The notes below the pieces were generated by a model. It was not told the origin of the DNA. It ran no database searches and worked only from the letters and a program-made list of their open reading frames with translations. This document shows positions 1-5,676 of a stretch of DNA of 8,616 bases, piece by piece (the first letter of the stretch is position 1; every line of letters begins with the position of its first letter). The position numbers and the translations under genes were made by a program. The DNA comes from Clostridia bacterium (GTDB lineage Bacteria > Bacillota_A > Clostridia > Oscillospirales > CAG-272). The DNA is taken from assembly GCA_017959485.1 (NCBI GenBank), contig JAGDAM010000034.1, forward strand, positions 1-8,616, read 5' to 3'.

Positions 1-182
1 CTCAATCATTCAGAGCTTTGCTAGCTTCTTTTTTCAACCCGGTTTTTCCCCGGGCCGATTTACCTTTGAGTTCGTGTTTACTCAAGTTCTTGACCGATTT
101 TTACTCGCACTTTTGCTTGCTTGTACTAATCGTCTGTTGTTCAATTTTCAATGACCACCGCGCCGCCTTTTTGGCGACAGCT
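1..182 (-). other. rRNA operon leader (transcribed spacer upstream of 16S), partial
   Basis: Read on the minus strand, this is the stretch between an rRNA-type promoter and the expected 16S gene, which lies beyond base 1. Visible elements in order are a hairpin right after the predicted start (GTCGCC / GGCGGC arms around AAAAA, 162-178), a boxA-like stretch ATTGAAAATTGAACAA (138-153) of the kind found in Gram-positive 16S leaders and linked to antitermination, a short inverted repeat (66-71 with 80-85), a second hairpin (38-42 with 50-54) and a GCTAGCAAAGCTC element near the edge. There is no convincing ORF. The assignment rests on the promoter, the boxA-like motif and general resemblance to clostridial leaders; the 16S itself is not visible. 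Confidence 0.75.
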
Positions 183-187
183 TGAAT

Positions 188-216
188 ATTATACCACTTC
201 GTACCCCCTTTGTCAA
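188..216 (-). promoter_or_regulatory. Strong sigma-A promoter of the rRNA operon, firing leftwards
   Basis: On the minus strand there is a perfect -35 TTGACA (211-216), a 17-bp spacer and a perfect -10 TATAAT (188-193). Transcription should start near 181-183 and run out of the left edge. A perfect consensus with an A-tract array upstream and a boxA-like leader downstream is what is expected of an rRNA promoter. Confidence 0.85.
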
Positions 217-220
217 CTCC

Positions 221-269
221 TTTTTTTAAGTTTTTTTGACTTTTTTTAGACTTTTTTTCGCGTTTTTTT
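221..269 (-). promoter_or_regulatory. Phased A-tract array / UP element upstream of the rRNA promoter
   Basis: Five A7 tracts on the minus strand (T7 on the plus strand) lie at 221-227, 231-237, 241-247, 252-258 and 263-269. The starts are 10, 10, 11 and 11 bp apart, that is, one per helical turn, beginning 4 bp upstream of the -35 box. The nearest tracts sit where the RNA polymerase alpha subunit contacts UP elements, and the in-phase array should also bend the DNA. The spacing is seen directly; the activating role is inferred from known rRNA promoters. Confidence 0.7.
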
Positions 270-330
270 CGGGGCGGCGCGCCGCGCCTTTCCGACGGTC
301 CGGGGATGCCGGAATTATACCGGCTCCGGC

Positions 331-359
331 TTGTAATGCTCCGCAAAATATAGTATAAT
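331..359 (+). promoter_or_regulatory. Sigma-A promoter of the lipoprotein-ribokinase operon
   Basis: TTGTAA (331-336), a 17-bp spacer and a perfect TATAAT (354-359). The predicted start is near 365-367, giving a leader of about 45 nt that contains a small GCCGG-ATTG-CCGGC hairpin (372-385) and the AAGGAG ribosome binding site (397-402). It is back to back with the leftward rRNA promoter, with a GC-rich spacer between them (271-300). Confidence 0.7.
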
Positions 360-409
360 AATGAAAGAGAAGCCGGATTGCCGGCAAGAACGAAAAAAGG
401 AGAACCGGA

Positions 410-1876
410 ATGAAGAAAAGGATAGCCTCGCTCCTGCTCGCTCTGCTGTTAACCGCGGGCCTTTTCGCCGGATGCGCAAAAGGCGGAGACAGCGAAACGA
501 CGACGGTGCCCGCCGCCGATACACAGCCCGACTCGGTTGCCGAAACCGACGAGCAGTCAACCGGGGACAAACTCGGAGACGCAAATTTCGGGAGCGACAA
601 ATACGTCATACTCTCGCGCGAACTGACCGCTTACGAATACGAAAGCTCGGAAGAGGACGGCAATATCGTCAAAGACGCCGTAACGCGGCGCAACAATCTT
701 ATCGAAGACAGGTTCAACGTAAAGCTCGAAGTCGTGAAGAGGCCCGGAAACTGGGCGGAACGCGAAAGCTTCATAGCCGACGTCGAAAAGGCCTTCAAGT
801 CGGGACATCTTTACGATCTCGTCTCGACACACTCCGCATACACCGCGTCGCTCGGAATAAAAGGCTTCCTTTATAATATGATGAGTCTCGAGGACGTGGA
901 CTTCGGAGAAAAATGGTGGTGCCCCGCATACACAAAGAACGTGGTCTACAACGGAGCCGCCTATACCGCCGTCGGCGATATCGGATACACGCTGTACGAA
1001 TTTCTGATGTGCGTCTTCTACAACAAGACGCTCGCGTCGCAGTATCAGGTAGAAGACCTCTACGCGCTCGTGCGTTCGCGGGAATGGACAATCGACAAAA
1101 TGATGGAGATTGTCGTAAGAGTCTCGGAGGACGTGAACGGAAACGATATCCCGGACACCGGAGACGTTTTCGGGCTCGCCATGAGCAACCACTCTGCGCG
1201 TCTGGCCATGACCGTCTGGGGCGCCGAAATGACCGAGCCGGGCGACAACGGACGCCAGAAGATTCATCTCAGCTACGATAAGTTCTTCGACGCCTACGCG
1301 AAGCTTTACGACGCGACCTGGTCGCATCCGAAGAACGTCTGCTGGCTCACCGAAGGATCGCAGCACGTTCCCGAATTCGTGAACGACCATATACTCTTCT
1401 TCCCCGAAAGAATGACCGACGCCGCGAGGATGAGAGACATGACGTCCGAATACGGCATCCTTCCCTTCCCCAAATACGATAAGGACCAGGAAAACTATAT
1501 TTCGTCCGCCCGCGACGCAATGAACGCAATCGGCATCATGAGAACGATTGAGAATCCCGACATGGTCGGAAAGATCACCGAGGCGCTCTGCATGTACGGA
1601 CTTTCCGAGATTACGCCGGCATACTACGAGACGACCCTGAAATACCGCTATCTTAACGATCCCGACGCGGTATACGTTCTCGATCTGATTCGCGACACCC
1701 TGACTTTCGAGTTCGCGATGACATATACCTATTCGCTCAACACGCTTTACTCGCTCGCGGGAGACGGTATCAAGGGGCAGCAGAAAGACATAGCGTCGTC
1801 AATCAGAAGCGCCGAAAAGACCGCCCCGAAGCTTCTGAATAAAATCTATGATGCCTACGACAAAATAAAGGGCTGA
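410..1876 (+). CDS. Extracellular solute-binding lipoprotein (ABC-type sugar-binding family)
   Basis: This 488-residue protein is probably a lipid-anchored ligand-capture subunit of an ABC transporter. It has a lipoprotein signal peptide: KKR at 2-4, a leucine/alanine-rich core and a lipobox LFAGC with Cys22. A low-complexity Thr/Asp/Glu linker (about 25-60) follows, then the binding domain. Family-like features are a YDL strand (135-137), a WWCPAY aromatic patch (169-174), a Ca-binding-like loop DVNGNDIPDTGD (241-252) and YGILPFPKYD (348-357). The start is fixed by AAGGAG seven bases upstream. It is followed by rbsK after 37 nt without a terminator, so the two are probably co-transcribed. 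No permease or ATPase gene is nearby, so it is an orphan binding protein that must borrow a transporter or serve as a sensor. The ligand is unknown; a carbohydrate is the likely guess. It is homologous to the convergent lipoprotein at 3406-4896. Confidence 0.85.
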   Translation: MKKRIASLLLALLLTAGLFAGCAKGGDSETTTVPAADTQPDSVAETDEQSTGDKLGDANFGSDKYVILSRELTAYEYESSEEDGNIVKDAVTRRNNLIEDRFNVKLEVVKRPGNWAERESFIADVEKAFKSGHLYDLVSTHSAYTASLGIKGFLYNMMSLEDVDFGEKWWCPAYTKNVVYNGAAYTAVGDIGYTLYEFLMCVFYNKTLASQYQVEDLYALVRSREWTIDKMMEIVVRVSEDVNGNDIPDTGDVFGLAMSNHSARLAMTVWGAEMTEPGDNGRQKIHLSYDKFFDAYAKLYDATWSHPKNVCWLTEGSQHVPEFVNDHILFFPERMTDAARMRDMTSEYGILPFPKYDKDQENYISSARDAMNAIGIMRTIENPDMVGKITEALCMYGLSEITPAYYETTLKYRYLNDPDAVYVLDLIRDTLTFEFAMTYTYSLNTLYSLAGDGIKGQQKDIASSIRSAEKTAPKLLNKIYDAYDKIKG

Positions 1877-1913
1877 TACTGCCGGATAACAACCTGAAAG
1901 GATTGGATCCTAT

Positions 1914-2846
1914 ATGAAAAAGAAGATACTCACGGTAAGCTCCGCAAATATGGATTTTGTTATGAACGTCAGCCGGGTTCCCGAAGCCGGGCAGACGCTT
2001 CAGGACAGCGGAGGATACGATTTCATTCCCGGAGGAAAAGGAGCCAACGCAGCGGTTTCGATAAGCCGCCTCGGAGGAGAGAGCGTTTTCCTCACCCGCC
2101 TCGGCAGCGACCAGAACGGTGAAAAGCTGCTGAAAATCTATCGCGCCGAAGGGATCGACACGCGTTTTATAAAGCTCGACCCGGAAGCTCCGACCGGACT
2201 TGCCGCGATAATGGTGGAACCGTCCGGACAGAACAGAATCATCGTTTTCCCGGGCGCGAACCGGAGGATTTCGGACGAAGACATCTCGGCCGCGATGCTC
2301 TGCCGCCCCGACGCGCTCTTTATGCAGCTTGAGATATCCCGCGAAGCGGTCCTGACCGCCGCCGCACGCGCCGCGGAACGCGGAATACCCATCTTTCTCG
2401 ACGCCGGACCGGCCGACCCCGACTTCCCGCTCGACCGGCTTCCCTATCTCGAAGTTTTCTCGCCCAACGAGACCGAGACCGAGATCTTCACCGGAATCCG
2501 CCCGTCCGACCCGCCCGCCTGCCTGCGCGCCGCGATCGCTCTGTCCGAGAAGGTCCGCGCACACTATTACGTGATCAAACTGGGCGGACGCGGCTGTTAC
2601 ATATACGACGGAAAATACTACTGGTGTCTGCCGGCGTACGATCTGCCGGTAATCGATACCACAGCCGCCGGCGACGCCTTCACCTCCGCGCTTACGCTTG
2701 AATATCTGAGAAGCGGGAACATCGAACGCGCCGGAAAATACGCGAATATCGTCGGTTCTCTTTCCGTCGGCGTCAAGGGAGCCCTCCCGTCGCTGCCGAC
2801 CGAGGCCGCGGTCGCCGCGTACTCCCGGGAATACGGCATCCTCTGA
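1914..2846 (+). CDS. rbsK: Ribokinase (PfkB carbohydrate kinase family)
   Basis: Cytoplasmic sugar kinase of 310 residues, the usual size for ribokinase, which transfers phosphate from ATP to D-ribose O5. Both PfkB signatures are present: PGGKGANAA near the N-terminus (39-47) and DTTAAGDAF near the C-terminus (248-256), with D254 as the expected catalytic base and AAG forming the anion hole. The Ala-Ala-Gly version is also found in E. coli RbsK, as are the MQLE and PNETE stretches seen here, which favours ribokinase over fructokinase or other PfkB members. Substrate specificity is still inferred. The ATG at 1914 is preceded by AAAGGA (1897-1902) at 11 nt, slightly long spacing. The gene is second in an operon behind a solute-binding lipoprotein and is followed after 5 nt by a membrane protein gene. 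Confidence 0.88.
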   Translation: MKKKILTVSSANMDFVMNVSRVPEAGQTLQDSGGYDFIPGGKGANAAVSISRLGGESVFLTRLGSDQNGEKLLKIYRAEGIDTRFIKLDPEAPTGLAAIMVEPSGQNRIIVFPGANRRISDEDISAAMLCRPDALFMQLEISREAVLTAAARAAERGIPIFLDAGPADPDFPLDRLPYLEVFSPNETETEIFTGIRPSDPPACLRAAIALSEKVRAHYYVIKLGGRGCYIYDGKYYWCLPAYDLPVIDTTAAGDAFTSALTLEYLRSGNIERAGKYANIVGSLSVGVKGALPSLPTEAAVAAYSREYGIL

Positions 2847-2851
2847 CCGCC

Positions 2852-3331
2852 GTGGTGCGCTTTTCTCCCGGCAGAAACCTCGCCGCGGGAAGACTGATCC
2901 TGCTCGTCTTCCTTTCGGCGGCGCTGATCTGCCTATGCTTCGGCTGGGGGCCGCAGACCCCGGGCCGCGTCGCGCTCAACTGCCTCGGCATAATTCTCGC
3001 AGGAACCGGGGTCCTCGTCGTCACCAGGGGATTTTTCACCGAATTTACCTATGTAATCGAGGAAGCGGACGGCGCCCGAGGCGGATATCAGCTGACCGTC
3101 GAAACTGCGATCGGAAAACGGTCGGGCGTCCCGTGCAGAATATCGCTCGACGGAGCCGTGATCGGCGCCGAACCCGTCCCCCTCAAAAAATACCGATATT
3201 ATCCTTTATGCAGCGGTCTAAAGAAGACGGTTATCGTCCCTCCGGAATCTCGGGGAGAGTACGCCGTAGTGATAGCCGCCGACGGGGAGTTCCGCCGGGC
3301 GCTCATCGCGTTCGGCGCGGAAGAGAAATAA
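2852..3331 (+). CDS. Small two-helix membrane protein, possibly with a PH-like C-terminal domain
   Basis: I do not recognise a named family for this 159-residue protein. A basic N-terminus is followed by two hydrophobic segments (about 14-32 and 41-61) forming a membrane hairpin, then about 95 soluble residues rich in beta-type sequence. The pattern FTYVIEE ... LTVETAIGKRSGVPCRISLD (65-100) resembles the strand arrangement of PH-like domains in clostridial membrane proteins; this is a weak impression. The reading frame opens only with GTG (2852, or 2855 directly after), with no clear ribosome binding site, and begins 5 nt after the ribokinase stop, so translation is probably coupled to rbsK. 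It closes the operon, its TAA running straight into the terminator. A link to sugar metabolism is suggested only by position. Confidence 0.65.
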   Translation: MVRFSPGRNLAAGRLILLVFLSAALICLCFGWGPQTPGRVALNCLGIILAGTGVLVVTRGFFTEFTYVIEEADGARGGYQLTVETAIGKRSGVPCRISLDGAVIGAEPVPLKKYRYYPLCSGLKKTVIVPPESRGEYAVVIAADGEFRRALIAFGAEEK

Positions 3332-3380
3332 AAACGACCGGCTGTAAAAGCACGCAAGACTTTTACAGCCGGTTGTTTTT
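3331..3380. terminator. Strong bidirectional intrinsic terminator
   Basis: A near-perfect inverted repeat: arms 3335-3350 and 3360-3375 (core CCGGCTGTAAAAG / CTTTTACAGCCGG) with a 9-nt loop. It is flanked by AAAA on the left and GTTTTTATT on the right, so it has a U-tail on either strand. It sits between converging genes and should end both the rightward ribokinase operon and the leftward lipoprotein gene, whose stop is at 3406. Confidence 0.92.
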
Positions 3381-3405
3381 ATTCACGTCGGTACCGCCAA
3401 AAAAT

Positions 3406-4896
3406 TTATTTCAGCCGGTTGAACACGATAGCTTCCGCTGACACGAACGCCCTGACGGCGCGCTGCAGGCGGGATTCTTCGGAGAGCCCGGCCGCGGTTG
3501 CGTCCGGCGAAGAGAGGAGGCAGCCTATCATCGAAGCCAGATCGCCCCACGCGAACAGTTCGCCCGGTTCGGCAGTCTGCGAAGCGAGGATAACGTCCGC
3601 GACGCCCGCGCTTCCGCTGCCGAAATAACGCTCCACGGCGTCGGAACGAAGCCCTTCGGCGCATTTGCCGATCACGCTCAAAGCCTGCGAGAGATGACTC
3701 CCTCTCAGAATACCGCCGGGAACCGCTACAACGTTCAGAGTCTTCAAAGAGACAGGGCATCGGTATCCGGCCGACGAGTCGACCGCGGGAACCGGAAGTT
3801 TCACGGAATAATCGGCGGCATCGGCGGCGTAAAGGAAGACCGCGGCGCCCGAACCGGCTCCGTCGGCGTTCCTCAAAAAGTCGCGCGCCAGATCGAAAGC
3901 CGCGAGAGAAGACGTCTCAAACAGCGCGGGGACGGCTCCGGTCCCGCCCGAACTCTCATTGGAAACTATTCTGCCTCCGAACGCGCCGTAAACGGCGAGC
4001 GCCGCGTCGGGACCCGCGCAATAACCGGAAACGTTCTCCGCGCGGCTCAGGATGCCGTAAAAGCTTTCGAGGGTAAAACCGCAGCTGCCGTCGGCGGCCG
4101 CCGCAAGCGCCTCTTCGGCTCCGGAAAAATCATCTCCGAGCGCGAGCAGGAAGGTGGACGCGAGATCGGACGTAAAGGCGTCGAAGGAAAGAAAACAGGT
4201 GCGTCCGTTATACTCGAGCAAGGACGTTACTCTCCGGTTGACGTAGGGAGAATCGCTGTCAATACCGATTCCCGGAAGAGAAAGGTCCTGCAAAAGACCC
4301 TCTCCGAGGAGCAGAGCCCCGTTTGTCGCGCAGGGGAAAACGATAAGATCAAATCCCGCGTCTCCAGAGGCCGCGGCATTTTTTACAGATGATAAAACGT
4401 CCGAAACCGCGGTCGATGAATAGGCAAAGCCGTTTTCCGCCAGAGCGGAGCGGATTCCCGATTCGGAAATTCCGACGGTCTCGCCGGACTTTTCCGATGC
4501 AAAAACGTCTTCCTCGGCGGCGGCCGATCTCAGAACGGAGAAAGGCATTACGACCTGCTCCGGAAGGGTCCCGACAGGGTTTGCGGCAGGAGACACGGCG
4601 ACGGTGCTCACGACGCCGTCGGTGTCCGCGGCAGCGTCACCGGCGGGTTCGGTTTCAGGCGACGGGACCGCGGAGGTTTCGGCAACGGGTTCCGTCCCGG
4701 ATTCCGACTTCGGTATTGTGACCGCGGAATTGTCCGGAAGAACGGTAATATCGGCATAATCGACCGGCGGAGCAGTCTCACCGGCGACGGCGGGGTCCGT
4801 CATGGACGAAGCGCATCCCTGCGCCGCGAAGAGTGCGGAAAGGATAAGCGCAATCACCGGCAAGGCGCGCCCGAGCGGCCTCGCGAATTTAAACAT
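3406..4896 (-). CDS. Diverged solute-binding-like lipoprotein, paralogue of the 410-1876 product
   Basis: A 496-residue predicted lipoprotein: basic/hydrophobic signal (FKFARPLGRALPVIALILSA), a weaker lipobox AAQGC with Cys28, then a long Thr/Glu/Pro/Ala-rich linker (about 30-115) and an Ala/Ser-rich globular part. By eye the globular part aligns along its length with the lipoprotein at 410-1876: FDL (182-184) with YDL, EYNGRTCFLS (228-237) with VYNGAAYTAV, TLESFYGIL (275-283) with TIDKMMEIV, and YFGSGSAGVADVIL (424-437) with YLNDPDAVYVLDLI. The Trp pair and the Ca-binding-like loop of the other protein are missing here, so the ligand may differ or be lost. The start at 4896 is chosen because GGAG (4904-4907) is seven bases upstream and the promoter lies at 4936-4964; the in-frame ATG at 4986 would be upstream of transcription. 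It is monocistronic. Confidence 0.75.
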   Translation of the reverse strand: MFKFARPLGRALPVIALILSALFAAQGCASSMTDPAVAGETAPPVDYADITVLPDNSAVTIPKSESGTEPVAETSAVPSPETEPAGDAAADTDGVVSTVAVSPAANPVGTLPEQVVMPFSVLRSAAAEEDVFASEKSGETVGISESGIRSALAENGFAYSSTAVSDVLSSVKNAAASGDAGFDLIVFPCATNGALLLGEGLLQDLSLPGIGIDSDSPYVNRRVTSLLEYNGRTCFLSFDAFTSDLASTFLLALGDDFSGAEEALAAAADGSCGFTLESFYGILSRAENVSGYCAGPDAALAVYGAFGGRIVSNESSGGTGAVPALFETSSLAAFDLARDFLRNADGAGSGAAVFLYAADAADYSVKLPVPAVDSSAGYRCPVSLKTLNVVAVPGGILRGSHLSQALSVIGKCAEGLRSDAVERYFGSGSAGVADVILASQTAEPGELFAWGDLASMIGCLLSSPDATAAGLSEESRLQRAVRAFVSAEAIVFNRLK

Positions 4897-4935
4897 ATAA
4901 AAACTCCGAAAAGTGAATGTACAGTAATTTAGAAT

Positions 4936-4964
4936 ATTATACAACATCCCCGACGATTTGTCAA
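4936..4964 (-). promoter_or_regulatory. Consensus sigma-A promoter of the minus-strand lipoprotein gene
   Basis: On the minus strand, TTGACA (4959-4964), a 17-bp spacer and TATAAT (4936-4941), both boxes perfect. The predicted start is near 4929, with a leader of about 33 nt. An interrupted inverted repeat, CCCCG (4948-4952) and CGGGG (4976-4980), brackets the -35 box, and a tighter CCGC-GAA-GCGG repeat (4968-4978) lies just upstream; either might be an operator, but this is speculative. Confidence 0.85.
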
Positions 4965-5028
4965 TCTCCGCGAAGCGGGGCAGCAAAATAATTCTTGCAT
5001 AGATTTTTTAATTATTATCTACTATATA

Positions 5029-5057
5029 TTGACTTTTTTCCGCCGTTGGTGTACAAT
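5029..5057 (+). promoter_or_regulatory. Sigma-A promoter of the four-gene plus-strand operon
   Basis: TTGACT (5029-5034), a 17-bp spacer and TACAAT (5052-5057), each one base off consensus. The sequence upstream is very AT-rich (5001-5030), which would help as an UP-like element. The predicted start is near 5063-5065. It is divergent from the lipoprotein promoter, with about 64 bp between the two -35 boxes. Confidence 0.82.
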
Positions 5058-5062
5058 ATGTA

Positions 5063-5128
5063 GTGTTGAAACAGGGCGTGCGCAACACCCCTGATTTTTT
5101 GCGAAAAAGTGCTGAAAGGGGTGAGGAA
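5063..5128 (+). promoter_or_regulatory. Structured 5' leader with terminator-like hairpin and alternative pairing to the ribosome binding site
   Basis: The roughly 65-nt leader holds a hairpin CAGGG(C)GTG / CACCCCTG (5072-5080 with 5086-5093, one bulged C) followed by A and T6 (5094-5100), which resembles an intrinsic terminator. The 3' arm CACCCCT (5086-5092) is also a perfect complement of AGGGGTG (5117-5123), which contains the ribosome binding region, and CAACAC (5083-5088) complements GTGTTG at the very 5' end (5063-5068). These pairings exclude each other, as in attenuators and riboswitches. I do not recognise a known riboswitch class. The pairings are seen; regulation is inferred. Confidence 0.4.
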
Positions 5129-5665
5129 ATGTCCTACAAGAGAAGAACTCTCTCTCCGGACTCTCCCTACGCCGCCGCCGCCGCGCTGCTGACCGTCATC
5201 TCGGCCGGCATCAGATTCGCCTCGTTCGCCCTCAGCTTTTCGCAGCTCGACTTCTGGATGATTGCCGTCGATTACGCTCTCCCGGTCATCTTCTGCCTGA
5301 TAATGACCTGGGTGCTGCTCTCGCGCCGGAACAACCTGATGCCGATGATCGCCCCTATGATCATGTACTTCGCGTCCGCCGCTCTCGGAACGGTCGGACT
5401 CGATCCCGCGAGATGCGCGATCTGCGCAGCGGTCTACTCGATCGTTCCGGCGGTCTACGCACTGACCGTAGCCGGAACGCTCAACTCGCGCGCTCCGCTC
5501 GTCGTTTCCTGCGCCGCGGTTATGTCGTTCAGCCTTGTTTTCAAAGCCGCGCTGATCGCTCCGGTCTCCGACGCCGCCGCGTTCCTTCCCGATCTTTCCA
5601 TCGTATTCGTCACCGCGTCGGTTCTCGTCGAAGCCAGGGGAATGAGACGCGGCCGGCTGTATTGA
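5129..5665 (+). CDS. Hypothetical multi-pass membrane protein (about six helices)
   Basis: A 178-residue, strongly hydrophobic protein that I cannot assign to a family. It has a short basic N-terminus (SYKRR), then hydrophobic segments at about 14-36, 42-64, 70-90, 94-117, 122-143 and 152-168, and a basic C-terminal tail (EARGMRRGRLY), which suggests both ends face the cytoplasm. No charged pair or catalytic motif stands out within the helices. The ATG at 5129 is chosen because AAAGGGG/GTGAGG precedes it closely and because an upstream in-frame GTG (5063) coincides with the predicted transcription start. It is first in the operon, 11 nt ahead of the sugar isomerase/epimerase gene, so a role in substrate uptake or sensing is possible but not shown. 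Confidence 0.72.
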   Translation: MSYKRRTLSPDSPYAAAAALLTVISAGIRFASFALSFSQLDFWMIAVDYALPVIFCLIMTWVLLSRRNNLMPMIAPMIMYFASAALGTVGLDPARCAICAAVYSIVPAVYALTVAGTLNSRAPLVVSCAAVMSFSLVFKAALIAPVSDAAAFLPDLSIVFVTASVLVEARGMRRGRLY

Positions 5666-5676
5666 AAGGATTAACC

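Noticed and set aside
101..346. Minus-strand small open frames across the rRNA promoter and leader (also 226-609)
   Set aside because: They run through consensus promoter boxes and poly-T tracts and give Lys/Phe-rich low-complexity protein.
557..1390. Minus-strand open frame inside the first lipoprotein gene, and a similar one at 1803-2564 over the ribokinase gene
   Set aside because: Both are antisense to clear genes, start at arbitrary internal codons and have compositions typical of reverse-frame translation.
4897..4986. Upstream in-frame ATG extending the minus-strand lipoprotein by 30 residues
   Set aside because: It lies upstream of the predicted transcription start, would bury the signal peptide internally and lacks a ribosome binding site, whereas ATG 4894-4896 has GGAG at seven bases.
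4995..5025. Second possible plus-strand promoter TTGCAT ... TACTAT
   Set aside because: The 19-bp spacer and weaker boxes make it inferior to 5029-5057, and AT-rich DNA gives many such matches.
5063..5128. GTG start that would add 22 residues to the six-helix membrane protein
   Set aside because: The GTG coincides with the predicted transcription start and has no ribosome binding site; the added residues are not membrane-like.
5413..5676. Longer version of the isomerase/epimerase reading into the preceding membrane gene
   Set aside because: The extra residues are Arg-rich out-of-frame translation of the membrane protein gene. ATG 5677 has a good ribosome binding site and matches the family N-terminus.
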